Made by a program: the position numbers and the translations under genes
Shown: in pieces, positions 23,194 to 35,491 of the stretch
Position numbering within the stretch: the first letter of the stretch is position 1
Layout of the letters: each line of letters starts with the position of its first letter
The notes under the pieces: model-generated
What the model saw: the letters and a program-made list of their open reading frames with translations, nothing else
Databases searched by the model: none
Told to the model about the DNA's origin: nothing
Source of the DNA: Saccharum officinarum
Lineage: Eukaryota > Streptophyta > Magnoliopsida > Poales > Poaceae
Length of the DNA stretch: 64,000 bases
Assembly: GCA_020631735.1 (NCBI GenBank)
Contig: CM036160.1
Span: 117,472,680-117,536,679, forward strand
Direction: 5' to 3'

Positions 23194-23928
23194 ATGGCAA
23201 CCACTAGGTTATTTCTCCTGATCCCGGTCACTCTATGCTTCCTCCCCGTGCTGGCAGTGGCAAAGCAGGGCAAGGAGAACAGTAATGTCCTCATCATTCA
23301 GGGCACAGCACAATGCAAGAGCAACTCCTCCAGGATCATCAGCAGTAAGCACTAAGCATGCAACAATATATATGTTGGCTCAAGAAGCTAAAGTTTTTAT
23401 TTATATAATTACACACATATATAATATTTTGCATGCCGTCGTCACACCATGCATATAATCACGCATGTATATTTTCTGAAATATTTGCCCATGCAGACGC
23501 TCCCGTGCAGCTGGTTATCAACAACGCCACTGTCCCTGGCGGCACCTGCAGAACGACGAGCGACGGCCACATCCTCTTCACCGTGAACCTCAACTCCACA
23601 GAGCAGCTGGCCGCCCTGATGAGCGGCAGCAGCAAGGCGTACGTCACCGCTAGCTCCTCCGCACGCCTGCGGCGCGCCAAGTCTCCCCGCCGGGAAGGTG
23701 GTAGCGGCGGAGGTGCAGGCGATGGCTATGGTGACTATCAGCGACCACGACGACGCTGGCAGCGTGCAGAGGCCGACCATCGCCGCCGCCGCAGATACGC
23801 TGCTCGTTCCAGCCGTGAACGGCAGCCTCCATGCAACGGCGAACGAAGGCGACGCCGTCCATCTCGTTTACGCTGCAGTCTGTGAATTCTCCTGCGTGGC
23901 GATTTTTACTATAATTGGACACGGATAA
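23194..23928 (+). pseudogene. Phylloplanin / Ole e I-like secreted protein, frameshifted
   Basis: Exon 1 (23194-23344) starts MATTRLFLLIPVTLCF, a clear signal peptide of about 23 residues, then NVLIIQGTAQCKSNSSRI. A GTAAGC donor at 23345 and a GCAG acceptor ending at 23496 define a 152-bp intron. Exon 2 reads NAPVQLVINNATVPGGTCRT and then DGHILFTVNL, which fits small extracellular Ole e I-fold proteins such as phylloplanins. Near 23645-23660 the family-like reading moves to another frame (ACGAPSLPAG in the +1 frame), while the original frame becomes an Arg-rich tail typical of out-of-frame GC-rich DNA. The shifted frame ends at a TAA at 23926-23928, which is also the target duplication of a MITE. 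Phylloplanins are surface antimicrobial proteins, but the family call is by pattern only. It may be a pseudogene or hold an assembly error. Confidence 0.55.
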
Positions 23929-24228
23929 GAGCAAGGATAATAAGAACGCCGGCAGCAGGCTGCAAGCAAGCTGCGTACGAGTGACAGCTAGGCTTGTATA
24001 GTGGACAGGCTAATGAATTGGCGGTAAGCAATAAATAACAACAGAAAAGATACGTGTGATTGGTTGAGAGAGAAACAACAGCATTTTTTTTGCTCGGTGC
24101 ATGTGCTTGCAGCCGGCGGTTAGCAAACAGCTCGCTTTCTTCTCTCTTTAATTCTCTCATCTCCACGTAGGATTTTAATGACATAGATGATCTCGCAGCC
24201 TGCTGAGCAGGACTTATTATACTTGCTC
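23929..24228. mobile_element. MITE, 300 bp, PIF/Harbinger-like
   Basis: The left end GAGCAAGGATAATAAG pairs with the right end CTTATTATACTTGCTC, and the inner GCAGCAGGCTGC pairs with GCAGCCTGCTG. TAA duplications lie at 23926-23928 and 24229-24231. It sits immediately after the phylloplanin-like frame. Confidence 0.8.
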
Positions 24229-24789
24229 TAAGCCGCGCAAACGGGAACCGCGCGACCCCCCCTCCGCAAGCGCGTGACCTGTGTCTGACATCCCTGCATG
24301 TATTTCCGACATCACTGCATGCATGTACTACTGGATCAGACCCACTCTCCTTTCCCCGCCCCCTTTATGCATGCGAGCTGACGTAAGCAAATAAAATCAA
24401 AACATTTTCTTTGAATTGTTATAACTTTTAAATACACGTGACGCGGCGAATAAAACTAGACCTCATTTGTCTATGTTTCAAAGAAATTTATTTTAGTAGC
24501 AATTTTATGTGTATATATGTGCTAATAGATTTATCAAAGAAGTTACTACTATGTAATACTAAAGTTGCCACTCCAAAATGTAGTAAAGTTTTTGCCACAT
24601 CGTTGTTATCATAGAAATATAATAAATTTGTTATATTGTATTTAAATAAAAGTACTAACCCCTAAAGAGACTAACGGACCAAAACAAGAAAGTTGTAACC
24701 TAAAGAGGCAAATTATTAAAATAAATATTACATAAGCTGCCGACTAGAGGGGCAAGTTATTATAAAACCCACTACATGAGCCGAAAAAT
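24229..24789. other. AT-rich intergenic repeat
   Basis: No gene was seen. The part near 24700-24789 (AAATTATTA...ACATAAG...GGGCAAG) resembles 35815-35890 beyond the nested block, so both flanks belong to one interrupted repeat region. Confidence 0.5.
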
Positions 24790-24798
24790 ATGACTAGC

Positions 24799-24861
24799 TT
24801 TTTTTTAGAATTACACAGTACAACGCAGACACCCACAACGCACGCACACTCACACTCACAC
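24799..24861 (-). mobile_element. tRNA-derived SINE, 3' end (part 1 of 2)
   Basis: The T run at 24799-24806 is the A tail on the minus strand, followed by a CA/CAC-rich segment. A 9-bp duplication ATGACTAGC at 24790-24798 matches ATGTCTAGC at 35757-35765 with one difference. The SINE body resumes at 35492 after the giant solo LTR. Confidence 0.7.
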
Positions 24862-25563
24862 TGTAACACCCCTGGTGTTACAGACTCGCTTAGCACCATG
24901 GTTAAGATCTAAAAGAAATTAACTAAACAAGTTTTCCAGAGGTTAAATTTAAAACACACATGAAATGATAAATCACTCTTATGTGACTTACAGTTGTAGT
25001 TGAGAGAAATCAAATATATAACGAAGTTAAATTACTTAGTGCATAAATGTGCTAATGTAAACTCTAACAAAAAGGCTAGGATGTGTTGCCTGATTGTTGG
25101 GCATGAAAAACAAATTTTTACAAACAAAAATAAAATGTAACTTGAGCATTGCGCTTAAGTAAAAATTGATGAGCAAACTACATAGATGAAAGTGCAACTT
25201 TTATATTGGAGAATAAATATTGTTAACTAGTGTTTTGCAAGCTCAGTAATCAAATTCGAAATCCAACTCCACCTCAACTTTAGATCTCATCCAGGTCGGA
25301 AGGAGGCGCTGACAAGGTTAGTTTGGCGTTTAAATTCTAACCAAAATGCCTAAGCGCTAACACCACGTTTTTGTACAGTTGGCTACTTCTAACCTAGCAC
25401 TTGAGTGTGGTGTAGGTGGTAGTTTGGTGGGATGTCGTGTTGCTTGCCTTAGAAGTTGCCTAACTTCGCTCGAACGCGTTGTGAACACGTGTGTTGACGC
25501 TTTGTTCGTAAACCGGCACGTCAGCGATGAGCCCATCTTGGCAATCGTTTATCTTCCTCTCTA

Positions 25564-26353
25564 TGTCACACCCATTTTTAAGGACAAAAATAGGATGTAT
25601 AAAAGACTCATATGCGCCCCAGGAATTAGTCGCACATACAAGCTGACAAATTACAGAAGTATCATCACAATGCTTATTACATAACGAGTGAATAATATCA
25701 CATAGTCTTTTACAAAAATGTAGCAACTAATAATAAATCTCTCGCGGAAGCTTCAAACACAGGGACGCGGTTGACTGGTTGACACCAAGACTAATACTCA
25801 TTACGATAATCATCATCCCAATCTCCATCTGTTGTGGTGGAAATAGCAAGGGTGAGCACATGTCATACTCAACAAATATAACACAGGGTTCATGAGGTAC
25901 AAAAGGCTAGACACTGTTTGACTGCGTTTAGCTTTTAATCATCATTTAACTAGCAATTGAGTAGCATCAAGATGAACCAATTCCCATTAATGAATCAATG
26001 ATCAATTGTAATAAGAATAATAAAATAGCATTATCATGGCATGATAATATCAACAGTAATTAAAACATGATATAACAATGGTGGTCATCTATCTGTAAAT
26101 GTTCCAAGGCCGCCCGTATCCGTGGACACGGCTAGTATACCAGTTTTTAACTCTGCGCAGAGGTGTACACTTTCACTGTGAGTCATGGTTTTCAAATATG
26201 TGGGGGATCAAACCCAAACACCAGAGAACTATATAAAGTCACTTAAAGGTTCGTCTAACAAGTTAGGGCCATTAGATTCACTCGGCAGGAAGATGTAGGA
26301 AACCCCCTTTTCAAATGGCACAATTCCTTCACGGCTATACTCATAGACTAGAG
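25564..26353 (-). repeat. 3' LTR of the non-autonomous element, truncated
   Basis: It aligns with 30064-30883 through shared phrases such as TTCATGAGGTACAAAAGGC, GCCGCCCGTATCC and TCACTCGGCAGGAAG. It diverges after CATAGACTAGAG. It carries the degenerate hairpin at 25854-25870. Confidence 0.65.
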
Positions 26354-28688
26354 AGAAAAATAAAGTCCATCTGCAATTCTTCACTCTTCCCTGATCAACT
26401 CTTATCCAATAATGATGCTACAAGCTGAAAACCAACTTTGTAAAGGTGTCCTTTAGGCCCTTATGATCCTTGTTGATGGTTCCAACAGGTTATCCACCCT
26501 AAGAAAAGATACTTGCGCTCAATAGTGATTCTGCAACCATGTAGATAGCTGATGCTTCCAGATGACGAAATAGAATGTATAAAACCTCCATCTTGTATCG
26601 TCTTTAGTTCGCGAAGAAAACAGATTACCAGGTTGAGCTATGGGTTGGAAATTGGAGGTCCAGTAATTTGTCTTGTAAATTGATAGGCCTCTCTCCAGTT
26701 TTCAGTGGCTGACTTCTTTTGTGTGTTTTTGTCAATGCTAGCGAGTAGCGATAGATGCCATTTTTTGTCTGAGAGTTTGTATAGACTTTGTCTTCACATG
26801 AATACAAAGTTTGATAGCAGTAACAGCAGCTAGGAAGTTTGCTGTAGCCAGAGATCATTGCAGAACAAGTGTCATTGTCCTGAGGCGAGTCCATGTTATC
26901 TCTTTTTCTCCTATCCTGGTTTTTTTCCTACTGGCTACTCCTGTTCTATGATTGCTCTTGTTCTATGAATCAATAAAGCCTATGTAATTAATTGTTCAGC
27001 AATGATCCCAAATTTCCTGTACCGATTTCTGTTCCAAGTAATCAATAAAGCCTATGTAATTAATTTGAATGTACATGTGGGTGACCAAAACATGAAATTG
27101 ATGTGGCATGACATGTATGAATTTTCCTCTTATGGAATGAATGAAAATGTGGCAGCAATGTGTTGATATATGAATTTGTCTCATATGCAAAGAATGAAAT
27201 TGTGGTAGCAATGTGCTGATATATGAATTTTCCTCTTATGGAATGAATGAAAATGTGGCAGCAAGTGACATGATATCAGAATGATCACAGAAAGATCTCT
27301 CTAGAAAAATCACAGAATGATCACAGAAAAATTCATGTGGTAATGGGGCCAGAGATCATTGATGAACAAGTGTCATTATCCATGTTATCTTAATTGCTCT
27401 TGTTCTATGATTACTAATTACTCCATGAATCTAATCATATATGTTTTCATGAATCGCAGAGAAACTTGGACAGCCAAAACAATTAGAGAAAGCTTCTATG
27501 GCTTAATGCTGATGGCCGACGCCAACAAGAATAATTACAAGTTGCAAAGATGGTTATTTGTGACGGTGTAGCTGATGGGCGATGGAGGAACCGGCGAACT
27601 CATTTTTAGATCGATTTATTATATGCTAAACAATGTTGTGAACTTAGTTAAATATGGTGTCTTTATTTTGTTAGCTGTGGTCATGTTCTTTTAAGCAGAA
27701 TTCTGGTTATTGTGTGTTACTTTGGTTTGAGACAATTTTAATTAATGAATGCATCAGTTATTATATGTGATGTGCATGCTGTGAAAATTATTTAAAAAAT
27801 GCTATTCAAATTTCTCTCGTTGCGATAGAATTATATCGTTGCGATAGAATTATAGGCAACCATTGATTTTGGTCGCAATATGCATTATTGCAACGAACTT
27901 CATGCATTGCATTACCATATCATCTATTGCCACCAACAATTGTTTGTTGCATGTGACCTCTATTACCACCAAAACAAATTCGTTGCAACCTACGCATATT
28001 ACCTCGAAGACTAGTTTGTTTCATTACCATATGATCTATTGCCACGAAAAATTGTCTATTGCATGTGACCTCTATTACCACCAACACAAATTCGTTGCAA
28101 CCTACATATATTACCTCAAAGTCTAGTTCGTTGCATTACCATATGATCTATTGCCACGCACATTTGTCTGTTGCATGTGACCTCTATTACCACCAACACA
28201 AATTCGTTGCAACCTACATATATTACCTCAAAGTCTAGTTCATTGCATTACCCATATGATCTATTGCCACCATATCTGATATGTTGCAATATCACTTTAA
28301 TGCAATGGATCACACTTCGTGGTAATATGACCATATGCCCACGTTGTTTTGGAGTGGAAATACTTATCTATGGCAACACATTCCTTCATGGCAATCATGA
28401 AATATTGCAACCAAGTGTTTCGTGTCAATAGAATCTTAGGCAACCAATCTAATCGTTGCAATATTTGTTCATGCAACCAACTATTGGTTGCATTAGGCTT
28501 TTTTGTTCATTGCAATAGCAAAATCTGTTGCAACGCCACATAAGTGTGGTTGCCTGAGGCTATTGCACCGTTCCAATTGCAACCATCTATCGACCACCAA
28601 ACTTAGATGCAATTGATTCCAGTTGCAACCAAAATAGCCATATTGCAACCAAATATAGGCGTTGTCCAAGGCCTGATTCCTAGTAGTG
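26354..28688. mobile_element. CACTA (En/Spm-type) remnant
   Basis: The right end reads CTGATTCCTAGTAGTG, which on the other strand is CACTACTAGGAATCAG, a CACTA terminus. Many TTGCAAC/GTTGCAA subterminal motifs lie inside it (27820-28680). No transposase and no matching left terminus were seen, so the left limit is only where similarity to the host LTR stops. A duplicated segment (GCCAGAGATCATTG, 26848 and 27349) lies in its left part. Confidence 0.6.
27911..28270. repeat. Tandem repeat, unit 112 bp, just over three copies
   Basis: ATTACC starts units at 27911, 28023, 28135 and 28248. Each unit carries CTATTGCCAC, GCATGTGACCTCTATTACC and TTCGTTGCAACCTAC. It probably belongs to the subterminal region of the CACTA element. 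Confidence 0.85.
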
Positions 28689-28691
28689 TCG

Positions 28692-30048
28692 GCAACACCC
28701 CTTAAGAAGAGATCAACTAGAGAACACCAAAGAATAACTTGCATTTGTTTCTGAATGATGACTACCATCGTGTCCTTCTAGCATCTCAAAGAGATTCATG
28801 AGCATATGCAAGAACAAGTAACCTGCACTTCCTCGCGAGCAGAAAAATGGCAGTGTAGAAATATAGTTATAATTTGAGTTCTTTGAATCCGATGATGTTG
28901 TATCTTATACCGTTGGAAAGCTTATCAAATTTACTACAACTTTCTTATAGAACACTTCTCCAGATTCTGTAGTTAAGATAGTCGAAAACTGTGCACAACA
29001 GAAACTATTCTAGGTTGCTAACAGCACAGATGCGTCGCCTTGTGATTTTCATAACTCCCAAACTATAATAGCTATCAGGGTGGTTCTTACAGTCAGAGAA
29101 AGATATTAAAGTCTACTATTGTCCAGAATTTATCCATGATTTTTGGGCATCCAAAAATAGAGGTATAAGCTAAGGAAGACAAACTATTCTAAAAAGACAG
29201 GATAAGGTAGAAACGAAATTCAGAGAGACTAGAGAGATAGATAACACTAATCTTCAAGTTTTCATGCTTCTTTGATTTGTGTTGATGAGATATAAGACAT
29301 GGATCGAGGATAGCCAAAATATGACAAGAAACATAAAGTTTGATCTTCAGTTCTTCGTGCCTCGTCGCTTGAGATATTTAGGAATTGTTGTTGTTGACAG
29401 CAGATGCTACCCCACTTAACAAAGATCCTGTTCCACCTGGCGATGTCATTGAACACATCTCTTCCTTGAAGGTTTGCTACTATTGATGCGTCCATTATGA
29501 ATTTATCATCATTGGGTTGATATAAAGGAGAAAGCATAGAAACCAAGAGTAGGCAAGGATGATATAGGGAAAAGACAACAAGAATTAGGATTGATTGAAG
29601 GTTAGGTAGGTCAAGAGAGAATACTACCCCACTTTAACATAGATTGAGCTAATTCTCAAGACGGTTCCAGGCCTCCTTTAGAACACAAGAACAAGGACAA
29701 CACACAAGCAACACATCAAGCAAAAACAAGCACACATCACTTTATCGGTACTACATGTGCTTCTTCAACAATGGTGGTCATCCTATGGAAAGATTATGGA
29801 TGATGAAAGGCCATCGAATCTTTGAACCAGGTGGGATCAGAAAACTTTTAGTAAAAACAACATAAAACAAAATCCAAGGGAGTAAGAAATAATAGCTCAA
29901 AGGAAGCTATCAAGGAGTGGGATACAACAGGACAAGGAAGAGGAAATAGTTAAAATCAATGAATCAAGGGATGACAAAATAGTTTTATAGTAAAATAAGT
30001 TTTAAAATATGTCCAGTGCTACTTGGCATACGTCCTATAGTCAACACC
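28692..30048. other. Internal noncoding region of the LTR element
   Basis: This is leader-like sequence between the CACTA end and the primer site. No domain was recognised on either strand. Confidence 0.45.
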
Positions 30049-30060
30049 GCTCTGATACCA
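30049..30060 (-). promoter_or_regulatory. Primer-binding site, tRNA-iMet
   Basis: The minus strand reads TGGTATCAGAGC, an exact match to the usual plant iMet primer site, 3 nt from the LTR edge at 30064. Confidence 0.85.
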
Positions 30061-30063
30061 ATC

Positions 30064-31662
30064 TGTCACGCCCGGTTTTTCAAAGAAGACCAAGCACTCA
30101 TTATATGTGTGCCCAGGAAGTCCACACATACAACAACAGAATAGAAATATCAAAACAATGTTTATATAAAGCGGAATACATTTTATAATAACACTTACAA
30201 CCATCAGAGTATCGCAAAACATGTGCTAAACTTCTGCTCGGGCTCCATTCTTCTCAGGGATGGTTGACTGGGGACTCCGTATACCAAGCACTTCTGAAAG
30301 ACTTCTAGAAACTCCACTACATCTTCATCCTTCTTCTAAGTAGCACCTTACTACACACTAGAGTGTGGGGAAATAGTAAGGGTGAGCACATATCGTACTC
30401 CACAAGTATAACACAGGGTTCATGAGGCTCAAAAGGCTAGACACTATTTGACTGTATTTATCTTTTAATCATCATATAATTAGCAATTGAGTAGCATCAA
30501 GGTAATTCAATTCCCATTAATGAACCAATGATCAATTGTAATAAGAATAATGAATAGCATTAACATAAACATAATAGTAACAATAATAATTAAACATGAT
30601 ATAACAATGGTGATCAACTATCTGTATATGTTCAAAGGTCGCCCGTATCCATGGGCACGACTAGTATACCAGTTTATTAAACTCTACGTAGAGGTGTACA
30701 CTTTCACTGCGAGTCATGATTTCTAAATGCATGGGTTTGCAAGGGCCAAAACATCAGAAACCATATAAAGCCATTCAAAAGTTCGTCGAACAAGTTAGGA
30801 CCATTAGATTCACTCGGCAGGCAGATGTAGGAACCCCCCCTTTTCAAATGGCACAATTCCTTCTCGGCTATACTCATAGACTAGAGGTTGTCCTACACCC
30901 AACGTGGCAAGTCATTCTTACGCCATTTAAGGTACCTACTAACAAGCTAGAAAAGGTCCTTTAAACAACTAAAGCCAGAGCCATATAGCCCTCACAGCTA
31001 TACTGTATATTCTGGATGATCACGTAGATATAAGTCCTTACGGAGAGAAACTAGAGCAACAATATAACCCCTTGCTCTAGCCCCCTTTCGACAGCAGTAA
31101 AATTATCTTTAAAGGTTGGTGGCATAATTCATTAGTCCAATTACAAGATCATCGTTCATAATTAAGCGCTAGCAATAGCTACCCAAATGCACAACCCATA
31201 GGTGACATGGCAACAAGATATCAATAGCTAAGTTATAATCTCTATGGTTGTCAAGGAGGACACATGCATATGTATAATAATTTTAGTGAATAGGACAATA
31301 AGGATGGTCCCATGTTATACTTGTGGAGTACGACATGTGCTCACCCTTGCTATTTCCCCACACTCCAGTGTGTAGTAAGGTGCTACTTAGAAGAAGGATG
31401 AAGATGAAGTGGAGTTTCCAGAAGTCTTTCGGAAGTGCTTGGTATACGGAGCCCCCAGTCAGCCGTCCCTGAGAAGAATGGAGCCCGAGCAGAATTTTAG
31501 CACTTGTTCCGCGATACTCTAATGGTTGTAAGTGTTATTATAAAATGTATTTCGCTTTATATAAATATTGTTTTGATATTTCTATTCTGTTGTTTTATGT
31601 GTGGACTTCCTGGGCACACATATAACGAGTGCTTGGTCTTCTTTGGAAAACCGGGTGTGACA
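30064..31662 (-). repeat. 5' LTR with 350-bp inverted terminal arms
   Basis: This stretch of 1599 bp has first and last 350 bp (30064-30413 and 31313-31662) that are inverted copies of each other at about 94 percent identity. The ends are TGTCACGCCC and GGGTGTGACA. An LTR does not normally contain such arms, so it may be a rearranged or compound LTR. Confidence 0.7.
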
Positions 31663-34600
31663 CCCTAGCTGCTCTTCGATCATTACGATTGCTTCGTTAG
31701 GTAGCTAGCAGTTTCGGCTATAGACTAGTGTAATGGGTTAGACCTTAGTCGAGAGAATTAACCACTTTTGCTTTGCTTTCATCTGCGCACTTCGCAGTCT
31801 GCGGCCACTCGGCCTAAGGCCGCGGTCACCATGCGTGAATGTTGCGGGCGTCGGGTCGCGCTGTGGCTGGGCTACAGTTGTCATCTAGCTCGTTGCTGGG
31901 TGGACCCATGCAGCGCTCGGCCTGGTGTTGGCTAGCCTGGGCTGGCTGCGGCTTGGCCCACCTGCTGCCGTGCACACGGGAATGCTTGGTCGCTTGCTCT
32001 GCTGCTTCGGCTGCAGGCCGCCCGCTGCTGCTTGCTCTGTCTAGCGCCGTTGTGTCACCCTGTATGGTGCTGCGCAGGGCCGTGGTCCTGACCGGGTGTG
32101 CACATGTTTCGTTTGGCGCTGTCCCACCCCCTTCGATTCACCGACCGTGGACTTGTGTCGCTGTCATCGCGTCAAGGTCACTAGACCCCAGTCGCACTGT
32201 TGGCGACGACTCTCTGCCCCGCTTGCTGCTTGGCGACGCCAGTGGCTCCCGCTCGGTTTGGCCGCTCCAATTCATGTGCGTCGTGTCAAGGCCCATGTCC
32301 CGTCTTCTGGGTGCACGTACTCACTGCCACCCTCAGCCAGAGCCGCTCATCTTTACTTGCCTGGCTGGCTCGTGTGCCCCTCTCCACGGCCACACGCCAA
32401 CACACCGTTTCTCCACCCTTCCAATTCGCCCAACTTATGGCTTCATGCGGCGATTACTCACACCGATAGGTAGCTTAGGAAGTCGACTAGCCAAGAAAGC
32501 TCGATCGGGGACTTGTCGTGCCTCGGCATGGCCGGACTTGGTGATTCTACGGCCGTCGGTCATCTCGCCGCCATGAACGGCACGCTTGGGGTAAGGCCCG
32601 CATGACTGGTAGCAGTTCGATTTCTCATACCTAGGGTTTTGCCGTGACTCTCTCTACTCGATGCTCGTCCTATCTTGGCCAGTGCACTCATCAGGGGTGA
32701 GCTGACGCGTCGGTGTCAGCCATGGAGCGCCGCCGCACCGCCCCCTCGCACGTGGCCAGGCCCCTCGGTGCTTGCCCCGCCCCAACCATCACCGCGACTG
32801 GACCCATGGTAAGATCCTAATGCTCAACCGCTCGCTCATCGACCATTTAGTTGCTTTAGCTTGCCGGAAGGACCTCGCCGCCATAGCAAAACGCACCGTC
32901 TTAGCCACTGTCGTGGTTGGCTAGGCTGCGGTACCCTCTGAGCCCCCAACCACCTTCCAGCGTAACCGTAGGAGCCATGGATGGCGGTCGGCTCCTCAGT
33001 TGTGTCAGCGGGGACTCCCGGTGTCTGGCATAGCAGTCGTGTGCCAGCGGACGCTGCTCCGTCTCATGCGGGGTCGTCGGGGACCGATCGGATGAGAAGA
33101 GGGGATAGATGGGGGGTTTGTTCGCAAAACTGCTGACAGTAGAAATAGTGCAAATAGTGGTCGTAGCAATAGTCAGAAGCTCAGGGACCTTTCTGCAAAA
33201 TCTCAGTCACGCGCAGGGGTTCCCCGCCTTGGGCCGGCTCTCTGGGCTGCTGTTGGGCTGGCCTGGTGGGTGCAGTCATCCCGCGCGGGCCATGTTGGGC
33301 TGCTGGGTCGCTTTGCTGCAGCTGGCCCCTTTTCCTTTTATAAAGCAATTTCTAATATTAGCTTCTAGGCAAACTTGTAAATTCAATACCAAAATTTGTA
33401 GAGATCCAAAAATTGTGAAACTAATTTTGTTAGGATCGAAAAATTATGACCTATCTAAAAGTACAATGGGTTCACGTAGTTTCAGAATAATTTTAGGTTT
33501 GCTCTAATTATTTTGAGACGCTTAAAAATTATTAAAAGTGAACTTGTAGGAATTTGTGTGGCAAAATGATGATAGCGTTAGCTTTGAAAATTTTAGGGTA
33601 GGTTCATAATGTTATTACATGCTCACTGCCATTGTTGTAGCTTCCAATTAATTAAGTTGCTGAATTAGTTATTGAGCCCTAGTTAGAGTATAAAGGTTAA
33701 ATCGATAAAATTAATAAAGCAACACCTTAGGTTCATATGCTTAAAATACCGATTGGGGAAATCATGTCTTTTCCACCGCGGGGTATGTAGCCTAGTACGT
33801 TAGAGTTAGCTCGTGAGTTTGCAACTCGTATCGTGTTCTCCTAGTTGCAATTATCATTGTTATTTATGCCTCTACGTTGTATCCACGAATATCATAATAG
33901 GAGCGATGATGGATTGTGGAGTCATCCGGAGGTAGCAGCAAAGATGGTGCCTTGATGATTGTGTCACCATGATGGAATGCTAATTTTTGGTTAAATCTTA
34001 CCCAGGCAAGCCCTGGTGCATAATCCCTATTATGCTGCACTTTAATTTATGCTTATGCATTAAGTTTAAAGGAGTTGAATGAAACCCACTTGCATATATA
34101 TATCCTTATCCTATGAGCCTTACTAGTATGACATGATCGTATAGCGTGCTATGCTATAGGATCCCGGTAGAAGCCGAGTGATTACCTGCCACTCGCGAGA
34201 GATAGGAAATATATTATTGCTACTATTATCATGTTACTATCACATGGAATAAATATGTATAATAATTGGAGACCGGGTGGGACTGGGCTTGGATGGACTC
34301 GGACTTGGTTGGGCAACAGAGCGGGGCTCTGGTTGCAGTTGTCCCGCCTGTGTCGATTAAGAATCGTTCATTGCATTGGATTCCGTAGTCAGATCACAGA
34401 CCTACTTGTCCCGAGCATATGCTTGCTTATGGGAGCGGGAAGACTTGTTTCTCTCTTGTCATGGGTTCCGGCTCCTTCTAGACCGGCTTTTTAGGTGGTT
34501 ATATATATTAGGTTGATGAGGTCTAAGCACCATACTGAGGTCGGGCCTGCAGTGTTGGGGGCTTAGAGTCCGAGCTTGGACGGGGACTTGGACCCCTTGA

Positions 34601-35491
34601 CAGGAGTGGAACGGGTTGGTCTTACTTGTGTCCGGGGTACAAGCAAGACGTGTGTTTTTGGGGCACCCAGCTGGGCACAATGATTCGCGAATCGCCATCA
34701 ACTTGGTGGTATGACATGACTATAATCTGGTATCGTAGTAAGAACTATGGAAGATGGTGAAATGATTTTGATTGCTTACCACCTTTTTGAAAGTAGCTTT
34801 GGTGCTTACATAGAATGGTCGGTTAATGAACTAATGATGACTGCTAATAAAAAGAAATATAAGGATGCACATTAGTGATGCTTTCTTGGAGATGCAATAA
34901 ACCCACAAGCCAGAAAGTCTTGCATAATCCTTGGAGTCTTTTTCTTTCCTCCTGATGGGTAAGTCTTGTGGAGTACAATTGAGTGCTCAGGGTTTGTTCT
35001 ACCCTGTTGTAGGTGACAGGTGCTGATAAGTTGACACTTGTGTGTGGAAACCTCCTGGTGGGCTCAACGAGGATTTCCTTTACGATGCGAAGTAGAGTTT
35101 ATCTCATAGAACCTCACCAAAAGTTTTACCAAGAAAATACTTGCAACTTGTTACTATTTCATGCTTATAAAAGTTCACCATCTAATGTTTAACTTATCAT
35201 TTAGTAGTTTCATTTCCGCTGAATTCTGATAACATTTTATATTCCGCTGTTATAATCAAATAATGAATTACTCTAATGTTGTGCTAAAAGTGATGTAAGA
35301 ATTGGCAAGGATGTTGTAAGCTTTACTCCATCATTTGTGATCCTGATGTAAAAATGTGGATCTTCGAGTTCTCCCTTGCGGTGTGCTCGACGGAATCGCA
35401 TAGTTTAGTGTGTTCTCTTGGGTGCTTAGTGTCTAGTGGAAGACGAGTACCCTTGGGAATGCATTAAATTAGGCGGTTCTGCCACACACAC

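Larger units (their letters stand above)
25564..31662 (-). mobile_element. Non-autonomous LTR element with iMet primer site
   Basis: Its ends are TGTCACACCC (25564) and GGGTGTGACA (to 31662). The flanks CTCTA (25559-25563) and CCCTA (31663-31667) differ by one base and are the likely target duplication. The right LTR is 30064-31662, with the primer site just inside it, so transcription is to the left. The left LTR (from 25564) matches 30064-30883 as far as about 26353 and is then replaced by CACTA-type sequence. The remaining internal stretch, 28692-30048, has no gag or pol motif; one minus ORF (29262-29546, 94 aa) is unrecognised. Confidence 0.7.
24862..35486 (+). mobile_element. Giant solo LTR with nested insertions
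   Basis: It starts TGTAACACCCCTGGTGTTACA and ends GGCGGTTCTGCCACA, with exact CACAC duplications (24857-24861 and 35487-35491). Without the nested element at 25564-31662 it is about 4.5 kb, and no internal domain remains. It has a GC-rich segment at 31800-33300. A second, minus-strand copy of this family is at 55369-57640. Shared end motifs (TGTAACACCCC; GGCGGTTCTG) link it to the 4.0-kb solo LTRs, though the bodies differ. Confidence 0.8.

Noticed and set aside
27905..28270. Possible CRISPR array or centromeric satellite
   Set aside because: The unit is 112 bp without spacer structure and only about three copies, next to a CACTA terminus in a plant genome.
31839..32576. 245-aa ORF in GC-rich DNA
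   Set aside because: It lies in the GC-rich block of the giant solo LTR with overlapping ORFs in other frames and no domain. High GC explains the lack of stops.
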